Source: an uncultured Oscillospiraceae bacterium (GTDB lineage Bacteria; Bacillota; Clostridia; Oscillospirales; Oscillospiraceae). From it: a stretch of DNA of 40,417 nt. The stretch spans positions 1-40,417 of the forward strand of contig CAKUHU010000011.1 of NCBI GenBank assembly GCA_934659425.1. Reading direction: 5' to 3'. Within the stretch, counting starts at the first letter, position 1. The number at the start of each line of letters is the position of its first letter. Below the pieces are notes generated by a model. It did no database searches. It had not been told where the DNA came from and saw nothing but the letters and a program-made list of their open reading frames with translations. Shown here in pieces: positions 8,307-16,519 of this stretch. A program made the translations under genes and the position numbers.

Positions 8307-8602
8307 TCACCTCCCACATGGTTGCCGACGGCTTCCGTGAGCAGCCTTTGTGCGCCTGGCAACGCAAAGACCTGTTCGGCAAAAGCGTAAAACGCGGTTT
8401 CGCTCAAATCCTTTGTCCGCGGTGCGACGCTTTCAATCGCTGCACCACGGGTGATAAGCCGGTGCGCACGCTTGCGGCGGTCGCCTTTTTCATAGTAGGC
8501 AGCACGGTTTTCGAGGCGCTGAATTTTGTGCTGTTCCTGCGCAAGCTGGCGCTCCACCTTTTCTTTCTTGGCTTGCAGCTTCTCAATTTCTTTTTCGTGC
8601 AT
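8303..8602 (-). CDS. DUF3847-type coiled-coil mobilization accessory protein
   Basis: A 99-residue protein from ATG at 8602, with AGGAGG eight bases upstream. The first 40 residues are a charged coiled coil (MHEKEIEKLQAKKEKVERQLAQ, QHKIQRLENR). A basic patch RRKRAHRLITRGAAIES and a short C-terminal helix follow. This is the DUF3847 pattern, regularly encoded before MobA/MobL relaxases. It may be an auxiliary relaxosome DNA-binding protein, but no biochemical role is known to me. Its stop overlaps the proposed relaxase start, so the two are translationally coupled. The oriT lies upstream at about 8854-8888. Confidence 0.8.
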   Translation of the reverse strand: MHEKEIEKLQAKKEKVERQLAQEQHKIQRLENRAAYYEKGDRRKRAHRLITRGAAIESVAPRTKDLSETAFYAFAEQVFALPGAQRLLTEAVGNHVGGD

Positions 8603-8805
8603 GATTTCAACCTCCTGACTGATAGATGGATAGGAAAAGACCGCCTACGCCTTCGGTAGACGATCTGTGTGACGGTATGGGATTTTCAGACTTTGCGACG
8701 GGAATGGTCTGCGCCAGCAGACTGTTTCCGCTGCATAGTGCGCTGGGATAGACGCGCAAGCGTCGCAAGGGGTGCAGCCCCTTGTTCGGAACAAAGTGAC
8801 GCAAA

Positions 8806-8835
8806 ACAGCCCGGACATTTGACTGTCCGGGCTGT
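8806..8835. repeat. Perfect 12-bp inverted repeat beside oriT
   Basis: ACAGCCCGGACA (8806-8817), a 6-nt loop, and TGTCCGGGCTGT (8824-8835). It has no T-run on either side, so it is unlikely to be an intrinsic terminator. It lies 18 bp from the oriT inverted repeat and may be a relaxosome binding site or single-strand initiation structure. Confidence 0.75.
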
Positions 8836-8853
8836 AAGCTCCGCAGGACGCAC

Positions 8854-8888
8854 ATACTCCCGTCAAGAGAGTATAGAAGTGCGCCCTT
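8854..8888 (+). other. oriT: Origin of transfer (oriT), IncQ/RSF1010-like nic site
   Basis: The inverted repeat ATACTC (8854-8859) / GAGTAT (8869-8874) is followed by AGAAGTGCGCCCTT (8875-8888). RSF1010-type oriTs have an inverted repeat, then AAGTGCG/CCCT, with the nick after the last G; here that would be between 8883 and 8884. It is upstream of a MobQ relaxase gene, as expected. By analogy with RSF1010, the strand led by its 5' end from 8884 enters the recipient first, so the restriction-modification genes would form the leading region. Confidence 0.8.
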
Positions 8889-8974
8889 GTTACCAAGGGA
8901 TTTTTAATTTGAAGACTTATAACAGGGATTGTTCATAAATGCAGGAAGGAAAAAGGCTGTAGTTCTGCTAATTG

Positions 8975-9003
8975 TTGCATCAGGCTTCATATGGTGATAT
9001 AAT
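8975..9003 (+). promoter_or_regulatory. Promoter of the restriction endonuclease gene
   Basis: -35 TTGCAT (8975-8980), a 17-bp spacer and -10 TATAAT (8998-9003), about 48 bp before the ATG at 9051. It is the only good sigma-70 match in front of the gene. No palindrome like that at the AbrB-type gene is seen here. Confidence 0.65.
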
Positions 9004-9050
9004 TTAGAAAATCGAAACAAAATTGCATTTCGGAAAGGGTGGAGAACCTT

Positions 9051-10148
9051 ATGGCGTTAGACGTCAATCAGTTGAATGCTGGGCGCATTCTCAGAGAGTC
9101 ATATGAGCGCGTATGTAATCAACCACAAATCTCATGCCCTATTGCAGAAGCAGTTGATTCTGCAATGAGAGGGAAAGGCTGTCTGACATATCAGTATATC
9201 TTGCTTACTGCATTGGTGGCTAAATTGGTTAACCCGCAAATTGATATGTTGAGTCTACAAGTTGATGATCCGTCTGCGGGCGCATACGCGCCAAGGTCGC
9301 TTTGCAAAGACGTAATATATCCATTTCAAAAACAAATCCTGTTTAATGCACTTGATGGAAGCAATCCAGACCCTCTTGTAAACAAACCAGCCCGTTACCT
9401 GCGTTTATCAAAAGCAAATGCAGCTCGTGGGGATGGCAAGGCTGTCTTGAACCAACTGTGCGATTCTTTGCCTTCTTTGGTTACGCCGGACGCAATCCAA
9501 GCGACCCTTGATTACATGATGACAAAACTCCTCGTCATTGCAAAGGAAAATAGGGAGAGAAGAGAGACTGTCAGCAACTCCATCCAAAACACAAACGTGC
9601 AAGAGTTATATGCTTTTCTTTCGGACTTGCTTGACCAAGGCTTTGGTGGTGCAGCATTAGTTCTTGTTGCCTATGCACTTTTTCTTATTCACTATCCATC
9701 GGAAAACGGTTATCGACTTCTCCCTCATCCAGTAAATCAGTCTGGTGCATCCTCCCGACAGAGAAGCGATTTGGATATTGAACTAAATGGAAAACCTTTC
9801 TTGGGTGTAGAGTTGAAAGATAAACCATTTACCTCAGATGATGTAGCTCGCGCAGCGGACACGGCTATGTCCAGCGGTTTACATGGATTACTTTTCGTTT
9901 CTGGACGCCATGCCGGGATTGCATCTGTCCCGACATATTTCTCTGAAGTAAGAAAACGGTATGCAGACAAAGGGTTTACAGTTGGCGTAATTGAAGTCGA
10001 TGAATTGATGGACTTTATTATGGTTTCTCACCCTGAAGATATTGACGCATCACAAATTCTGTCTGATGTCTATGACTGTATCTCTGAAATTGGAGGAACC
10101 GTCGAAACGCAAACGTGGGTCTACTCTAAGCTCAGATCATTAGGATAG
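9051..10148 (+). CDS. Type II restriction endonuclease, SacI-like family
   Basis: 365 residues from ATG at 9051, with GGGTGGAG six bases upstream; a GTG at 9039 lies inside that site. The N-terminal half has the pattern I associate with SacI-family endonucleases (LLTALVAKLVNPQID...SLQ, GAYAPRSLCKDV, DPLVNKPARYLR). The C-terminal half has a PD-(D/E)XK-like core: DLDIELNGKPFLGVELKDKPF (D, then E-x-K), followed by an HGLLFVSGRHAG strand and helix. Family members cut GAGCTC, but the target here is not proven. Its 3' end overlaps the convergent C5-methyltransferase gene by 28 bp, completing a type II system carried as cargo. Confidence 0.75.
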   Translation: MALDVNQLNAGRILRESYERVCNQPQISCPIAEAVDSAMRGKGCLTYQYILLTALVAKLVNPQIDMLSLQVDDPSAGAYAPRSLCKDVIYPFQKQILFNALDGSNPDPLVNKPARYLRLSKANAARGDGKAVLNQLCDSLPSLVTPDAIQATLDYMMTKLLVIAKENRERRETVSNSIQNTNVQELYAFLSDLLDQGFGGAALVLVAYALFLIHYPSENGYRLLPHPVNQSGASSRQRSDLDIELNGKPFLGVELKDKPFTSDDVARAADTAMSSGLHGLLFVSGRHAGIASVPTYFSEVRKRYADKGFTVGVIEVDELMDFIMVSHPEDIDASQILSDVYDCISEIGGTVETQTWVYSKLRSLG

Positions 10149-11191
10149 GCTGCACACATAGCCTTGGCAACTTTATTCGCAAAAAGTGATGGGACAGCAT
10201 TACCGATTTGCCTATATTGTTTGTTTTTAGCGCCACAAAATATGTAATCGCTGGGAAATGTTTGTATAGCCGCAGCTTCTCTCAGAGTAAGGCGGCGGAT
10301 ATAATTCGGAATATCAATAGTTGCTGGTTTACACTCGCCAGCAACTATTTTTTTATGGTACTGTTCAAACCAATTAGTCGCCTGTGCATTTTCGAGAGAG
10401 TATTGATCTACAATAGGTGTCTTATTCCCTCCCATAGCAGCCGGTAAGGTGGGGGGGAGACCATTCAAATCCAGCGGTCGCCCAGCACCATTTACAAGCA
10501 TGCCTGCATAAGGACTTTTTCTCATAATTGGACTCTTTGCCAAGGTAATAGTCGCTGCACATGTGTCTGGATTTTTTGACGTGTCAAATTCCCCTACAGA
10601 GAGTAATACCTCACGCGCTGTAGGTGCAGGGGAAACCATCTTCTTCATTGCCTTAAAGAACTTATTTGGATCCTCGCACTTCGCACCAACAAAAATAACG
10701 CGATCCCGTTTTTGCGGCACGCCATAATCAGAGGTGCGAAAGACGGCATACTTAACCGAGTACCCCATCGCTTTAGCTTGTTCCAAATACTTATTTCTGA
10801 TGCTCGCCCATTTTTCTAAAGTCCCCAAAGCCTTAACGTTTTCCATTACAAAAAACTTTGGTTTAACAATCTCTACTGCTCTAAGAAATGTAAAAATAAG
10901 TTCGCTTCTTGAATCGTTCGGATCCATCTTTCCTGCGACAGAAAAACCTTGGCATGGCGGTCCGCCAAACAGGACATCCACCATCCCACGATACTGAGCA
11001 AGCTCCGGCAGAATCTCTGCAATATCGCCTTCTCGCATTGCATTACAATTCTCGGCTCTATTTGCACGCCAAGTGCAAGCTGCATCGTGATCAAATTCAT
11101 TTGAAAGGACTATTTGAAAACCTGCCTTTTCAAACCCTATATCAAGTCCTCCTGCGCCAGAGAACAGGGAGATTGCTTTTTTACCGCACAT
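10121..11191 (-). CDS. DNA (cytosine-5) methyltransferase of the restriction-modification module
   Basis: 356 residues from ATG at 11191 (a GGGGG stretch eight bases upstream); an in-frame ATG at 11206 lacks a site. C5-methyltransferase motifs run in order: motif I SLFSGAGGLDIGFEKAG (AdoMet), motif IV GGPPCQGFS with the catalytic Cys, motif VI ENVKAL, motif VIII around QKRDRVIFVGAK, a target-recognition region, and motifs IX-X LTLREAAAIQTFP...QIGNAVPS. It should protect the host DNA at the partner enzyme's site. It lies downstream of the AbrB-type gene on the same strand (53-bp gap) and converges with the endonuclease gene. All catalytic motifs look intact. Confidence 0.93.
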   Translation of the reverse strand: MCGKKAISLFSGAGGLDIGFEKAGFQIVLSNEFDHDAACTWRANRAENCNAMREGDIAEILPELAQYRGMVDVLFGGPPCQGFSVAGKMDPNDSRSELIFTFLRAVEIVKPKFFVMENVKALGTLEKWASIRNKYLEQAKAMGYSVKYAVFRTSDYGVPQKRDRVIFVGAKCEDPNKFFKAMKKMVSPAPTAREVLLSVGEFDTSKNPDTCAATITLAKSPIMRKSPYAGMLVNGAGRPLDLNGLPPTLPAAMGGNKTPIVDQYSLENAQATNWFEQYHKKIVAGECKPATIDIPNYIRRLTLREAAAIQTFPSDYIFCGAKNKQYRQIGNAVPSLFANKVAKAMCAAYPNDLSLE

Positions 11192-11244
11192 AGATATTGC
11201 CCCCATCCTTGAAGATTATTGTGCCGGAAAACTACCTGTCGTAG

Positions 11245-11439
11245 TTATTCCTCATCTAACCGTTCTGTTGAGGTTAACGCAAAGTCATTGGCGTTTACGA
11301 TCTGAACAGTTCCGTTGCATACAACAAATGAGACCTTATCACCGGGAGCCACACCAATAGTTTCTCTTACCGATTTTGGTATTGTCGCTTGCCCTTTTGC
11401 AGTAATTTTTGTAGTTTCCACAAAGGCTTTCCCTGACAT
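11245..11439 (-). CDS. SpoVT-AbrB-fold regulator, probable controller of the methyltransferase operon
   Basis: A 64-residue protein from ATG at 11439, with GGGAGG seven bases upstream; the frame reads further upstream, but only through the operator. It is a swapped-hairpin AbrB domain: TTKITAKGQATIPKSVRE, IGVAPGDKVSFVVCNGTVQIV, then a short acidic tail. The fold occurs in MazE-type antitoxins and in regulators such as AbrB. No toxin gene is adjacent; the next gene is the methyltransferase, 53 bp downstream. Its own promoter carries a perfect 28-bp palindrome at the start point, so autoregulation and co-control of the methyltransferase are likely. This would parallel the XRE-type C proteins of other restriction systems; that role is inference. 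Confidence 0.85.
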   Translation of the reverse strand: MSGKAFVETTKITAKGQATIPKSVRETIGVAPGDKVSFVVCNGTVQIVNANDFALTSTERLDEE

Positions 11440-11455
11440 CCTATAGCCTCCCGCC

Positions 11456-11483
11456 TCAAGAGTATTACTTGTAATACTCTTGA
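11456..11483. promoter_or_regulatory. Perfect 28-bp palindromic operator upstream of the AbrB-type gene
   Basis: Arms TCAAGAGTATTAC (11456-11468) and GTAATACTCTTGA (11471-11483) are exact reverse complements around TT. The palindrome begins directly after the -10 hexamer (11484-11489) and ends before the ribosome site, so it covers the transcription start. The placement is that of a repressor site, most simply for the dimeric AbrB-type protein. It could also form a 13-bp mRNA hairpin just ahead of the ribosome site. Confidence 0.85.
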
Positions 11484-11512
11484 AGTGTATCACACGTTTA
11501 CTCTAAATTCAA
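11484..11512 (-). promoter_or_regulatory. Promoter of the AbrB-type regulator/methyltransferase operon
   Basis: On the minus strand TTGAAT (11507-11512), exactly 17 bp, TACACT (11484-11489). It lies between the small HTH gene stop (11535) and the 28-bp palindrome, giving this operon its own transcription start. Confidence 0.75.
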
Positions 11513-11534
11513 GTAGCCGTATAGGTAAAACATC

Positions 11535-11759
11535 TTATTTTTTTCGCCTTTGCCACACGATGTCATACCCCAGCGCGTCCGCCAACTCCACCGCTTCGCC
11601 ATAGCGGAGCGAACCACGTTTGAGCTTGCCAGAGAGATTGGGGACGCTGCGGCTCCAGCCGTACTTGTCGGAGAGGTAGTCCACCACCTCGGTCATGGTC
11701 ATGCCGGTGCGGACAATGTAGGACTTGATCTCGTTGCGATAGGTTTCAGATTTTCTCAT
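11535..11759 (-). CDS. Small HTH-like DNA-binding protein
   Basis: 74 residues from ATG at 11759; a TTG two codons earlier (11765) sits at a better distance from AGGAGG, so the start is uncertain. The protein is basic with a Cro-like helix-turn-helix pattern: MTMTEVVDYLSDKYGW, SVPNLSGKLKRGSLRYGEAVELADALGYDIVW. Similar small proteins are common on Firmicute mobile elements. I believe many carry a wrong flavin-oxidoreductase name in databases; nothing here supports an enzyme. It is encoded upstream of the AbrB-type gene on the same strand and may regulate element functions. Confidence 0.7.
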   Translation of the reverse strand: MRKSETYRNEIKSYIVRTGMTMTEVVDYLSDKYGWSRSVPNLSGKLKRGSLRYGEAVELADALGYDIVWQRRKK

Positions 11760-12361
11760 ATTCAAACTTTCCTCCTGTTTTTTCGGTGCGCTCTATGGTA
11801 AAATGGGTTTGTCAAATCGTGACACCTGTTCGCCATAGGGCGCTGGTTTTTGATGTACAGCTTTTCGCTGAAAATGCCGCCGATGATACGTTGGTCACAG
11901 GCAGCACCCTTCGCTTTTGCCGTTTGATGCGTCTTTGCGTGAAACGGCGAAACATCATTCTGAACGGCAAACGCCGTTCACTGTCGGGTAGCGCTCTGTT
12001 CCGTGCGGATAACCGCACAGGGCAGAAAACTACTTCGCCGTTTTCACTTGCTTTGATTTTTACATTCGATTTTGCCGCTCTTTCCGAACGTCGTTCCTGC
12101 CCGGAGGATTGCTCCCGGCGTTTCGTCCCCGTTGGTACGCTCGCGCTTTCGCGGTCATGGCGGTTACTTCGCTGGGGGACATATCCCGTTCAGACGGTCA
12201 TGCAATTTTCAAGGTTCAGGTGCGATTGCAAGACCATTTTAGCGAAAAATATAGCCCTCTCCCGTATATCCAAGAGGTCGGAAAACGCGCCGAAAAACGC
12301 AGATTTCCACGCTTATGGACAGGACCGGAAAAGGGCAGAAATTTGAAGGGAGGACACCGCT
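11760..12361. other. Gene-free structured region between the two HTH genes
   Basis: About 600 bp between divergent regulators. ORFs cross it but have biased composition and no ribosome site. It contains clustered hairpins: TGAACGGC-AAAC-GCCGTTCA (11961-11980, perfect 8-bp stem), GTGCGG-ATAA-CCGCAC (12003-12018), and a GCCGTTT...AAACGGC pair around 11920-11948. It could be a replication origin for the excised circle (the element has its own primase and helicase), a structured RNA, or a decayed gene. Confidence 0.55.
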
Positions 12362-13210
12362 ATGCAGCCAAAACTTACCATTCAGGAACGGCTCAAAGAC
12401 CTGCGTGTGGAACGCGGTCTGACGCTGGAACAGCTTTCTGCGGAAACAGGAATTTCAAAGTCCGCGCTGGGAAAATACGAAGCCGACGATTTCAAAGACA
12501 TCAGCCCGTTCAGCATGGTAGAACTGGCAAAGTTCTACGGCGTGTCCACCGATTACCTGCTGGGGCTGACAGAACAAAAAAATCGCCCAAACACAGAGCT
12601 GGACGCTCTGCATTTGGGTGACGATGCAATCGAAGTATTGAGAACAGGCAAGTTCAACCACCGGCTGCTGTCGGAGCTGATCTGCCACAAGGATTTTCAG
12701 CGGTTTATGCTGGACGCTGAGATTTACGTTGACCGGATCGCGGATATGCGCGTCAACGATATGAACGCCGTGCTGGAAGCAGTCCGGCAGATGGCATTGA
12801 TGAAAAACGGCGGCGAGGAAAACGACCTGTATCTGCGGACATTGGAAGTCGCGCAAATCAGGGAAGACGAGTATTTCGGGAACCTGATTACAGATGATCT
12901 GAAAGGCATCCTCCGCGACATTCGGAACGAACATCGCCCTGACACCATGACTGCGGATGAAGTCTCCCTCGCAGCAACCGTACAGGGTCAGTTGCAGGAA
13001 GCAATGAACTTCGAGGGTAGTTCTGAGGAAAAGCAAATCCGGTCGTTCCTTGCTACGTTCGGTATTGATTATGACAGGCTCACCAAAGAGCAGTTCGTCT
13101 CGCTGATTGAAGTACTCAAGCTGTCCAAATACCTGAAAAGTCCCATCAACCAGCGTGGAAAGGCAAGACCGCAGTTGCAGCACGGGAAAGGCAAAAAGAA
13201 ACGCAAATAA
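12362..13210 (+). CDS. XRE-family regulator with long C-terminal domain
   Basis: 282 residues from ATG at 12362, with GGGAGG upstream. The N-terminal 70 residues form a Cro/C1 helix-turn-helix (LTIQERLKDLRVERGLTLEQLSAETGISKSALGKYE, MVELAKFYGVSTDYLLGLTE). The remaining 210 residues are helical and acidic, ending in a Lys-rich tail (GKGKKKRK). No LexA-type peptidase motif or ImmA/DUF955 partner is visible. It stands next to the groL-proximal end, transcribed toward groL and followed by a bidirectional hairpin. It probably represses excision, mobilization or replication genes. What the C-terminal domain senses is unknown. Confidence 0.85.
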   Translation: MQPKLTIQERLKDLRVERGLTLEQLSAETGISKSALGKYEADDFKDISPFSMVELAKFYGVSTDYLLGLTEQKNRPNTELDALHLGDDAIEVLRTGKFNHRLLSELICHKDFQRFMLDAEIYVDRIADMRVNDMNAVLEAVRQMALMKNGGEENDLYLRTLEVAQIREDEYFGNLITDDLKGILRDIRNEHRPDTMTADEVSLAATVQGQLQEAMNFEGSSEEKQIRSFLATFGIDYDRLTKEQFVSLIEVLKLSKYLKSPINQRGKARPQLQHGKGKKKRK

Positions 13211-13213
13211 GAA

Positions 13214-13248
13214 AAATCGGCACCTGCTTTTGAGGCAGGTGCCGATTT
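13214..13248. terminator. Bidirectional hairpin ending the XRE gene and the groESL transcript
   Basis: A perfect 14-bp stem, AAATCGGCACCTGC / GCAGGTGCCGATTT, with a 7-nt loop. It begins four bases after the XRE stop. On the minus strand it is followed by ATTTTTC and lies about 110 bp beyond the groL stop, so it can terminate the chaperonin operon that the insertion cut off from its native terminator. Confidence 0.8.
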
Positions 13249-13275
13249 CTGTTACCCTATAATGCGCTTGAATTT

Positions 13276-13305
13276 TTGGCGTAAGTGGCGTAAGTTTGGC
13301 GTAAA
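13276..13305. repeat. Three TGGCGTAA direct repeats (putative arm sites) at the groL-proximal end
   Basis: TTGGCGTAAG (13276-13285), TGGCGTAAG (13286-13294) and TTGGCGTAAA (13296-13305), about 53 bp from the core at 13358. The same motif occurs twice near the integrase end. A diverged version, TGTCGTAAAT/TGTGGTAAGT (2845-2865), lies 51 bp from the other core. Confidence 0.65.
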
Positions 13306-13336
13306 TCCGCTTTTGCGCATCCAAAAAATCAAGTAA

Positions 13337-14987
<1,651 letters not shown>

Positions 14988-15063
14988 TTACCTCCATTGA
15001 ATGATTTTTAGAAAAACTGTTGGCCAGCCGCACATCGGCCTTTTGCCATATTCTGTGGAGAAT

Positions 15064-15430
<367 letters not shown>

Positions 15431-15435
15431 TTATT

Positions 15436-15464
15436 ATAATAGCTCCCCTTGCCAAATTTGGCAA
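15436..15464 (-). promoter_or_regulatory. groESL promoter with palindromic -35 region
   Basis: On the minus strand TTGCCA (15459-15464), 17 bp, TATTAT (15436-15441); a TATAAT three bases further on is an alternative -10. The -35 is embedded in a perfect 18-bp palindrome, CTTGCCAAATTTGGCAAG (15448-15465), separate from CIRCE. It does not match the direct-repeat CtsR box, so any protein binding there is unknown. Confidence 0.75.
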
Positions 15465-15559
15465 GTTTTATTTTTCCGATTTTTCTTTAATTTTTTTTAT
15501 TTTTGGCCAAAATTTTAATTTATCTTTTCAAATCTATTCTTTGCTTTTATTTTCCCGCT

Positions 15560-16519
15560 TTATCTTTTGATTTCACAAGCACCTTTGTTCAAATTGTTAG
15601 CAGTCTGTAAACTTTCGCGCCAAGACACCCCCTGAGGATAAAAGAAATTCACCTTTTTGGGGGAAAGCCGTAAGGTAAAGTGGGTATCCCTCAGCACCTC
15701 GCCATCCACCACCACCGTGATCTCCTTCGAGGAGGAAAAGGTGACGGCGTCTCCGTGCCAATCCTGAACTATCTCGGGACACTCCCGGTAGTGTCCCGAG
15801 GCATATTTCCCCACATACCGGACAAATTGTACTCTGCTGATATCCCCCACCAACAGCATATCCAGCACCCCGTCATCTGGCATGGCCTCGGGCACAGGAC
15901 AGAAGCCGCCGCCATAATGCCGGCCATTGCACACACAGAGAATGGCAGTGGGACCGTCATAGTGGATCGGACCCATGTCCACCCGCATGGGCCGGGTAAG
16001 CCCCCGACACACATTTTCTATAAGGGACAGAATATAGGCTCCCGTCCCCCCTACAAAGGGGAGGTGTTTGAAGCGGTGCACCCCTGCGGCCACCCGGGCG
16101 TCCACTCCGGCACACACCACATCCAGCCCCAGCAAACCGTTGCAGTCCATCAGGTCCAGCGCCTCCTGTGGGCCGTCCCGCAGCGCCGCCACATTCTGAA
16201 ATTGTTTCCGCCCTTCCTTTCCAAAGATCCGCAGAAAGTCGTTCGCCGTCCCCAGTGGCACATTGGTCACCGCCGCAAGAGCATGCCCCGCCGCGGCGTT
16301 CACCACCTCATTCAAGGTGCCGTCACCGCCACAAGCATAGAGCCGCACCGGTTCCCCCGCTTTGATCGCCTCCTCCGCCAGGCGGCGGGCATCCCCCGCC
16401 CCGGAGGTCATGCTGATCTCGTATTCCCCTTTGAGGAAGCCCCTTTCCACCTGTTCCAGCAACCGCTGCGTACTGTCTTTCTTCCCCGCGGCGGGATTCA
16501 CAATAAATACATGGCGCAT
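15560..16519 (-). CDS. Diacylglycerol/lipid kinase of the DagK-YegS family
   Basis: 319 residues. N-terminal DAGK catalytic domain: VFIVNPAAGKKDSTQ, then the nucleotide-binding ACGGDGTLNEVVN, and VPLGTANDFLR. The C-terminal beta-sandwich contains VCNGRHYGGGFCPVPEAMPDDGVLDMLLV and ends in TLRLSPKKVNFFYPQG. It probably phosphorylates diacylglycerol or a related lipid at the membrane surface, recycling it to phosphatidate. Its ATG overlaps the stop of the upstream SLH/WG gene (ATGA), so it is the third coupled gene of an operon starting at 18788. Confidence 0.92.
   Translation of the reverse strand: MRHVFIVNPAAGKKDSTQRLLEQVERGFLKGEYEISMTSGAGDARRLAEEAIKAGEPVRLYACGGDGTLNEVVNAAAGHALAAVTNVPLGTANDFLRIFGKEGRKQFQNVAALRDGPQEALDLMDCNGLLGLDVVCAGVDARVAAGVHRFKHLPFVGGTGAYILSLIENVCRGLTRPMRVDMGPIHYDGPTAILCVCNGRHYGGGFCPVPEAMPDDGVLDMLLVGDISRVQFVRYVGKYASGHYRECPEIVQDWHGDAVTFSSSKEITVVVDGEVLRDTHFTLRLSPKKVNFFYPQGVSWRESLQTANNLNKGACEIKR

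Larger units (their letters stand above)
8603..9050. other. Divergent intergenic region with hairpins, oriT and restriction-gene promoter
   Basis: A 448-bp gene-free stretch between the leftward mobilization operon and the rightward restriction gene. From left to right it holds the DUF3847 ribosome site, a short hairpin AAGGGG-TGCAG-CCCCTT near 8768-8784, a 12-bp perfect stem at 8806-8835, the oriT at 8854-8888 and a sigma-70 promoter at 8975-9003. I could not pick a convincing promoter for the leftward operon. Confidence 0.7.

Noticed and set aside
11245..11439. MazE-type antitoxin of a toxin-antitoxin pair
   Set aside because: No small toxin gene lies before or after it; the next gene is a complete methyltransferase and the upstream gene is an HTH protein.
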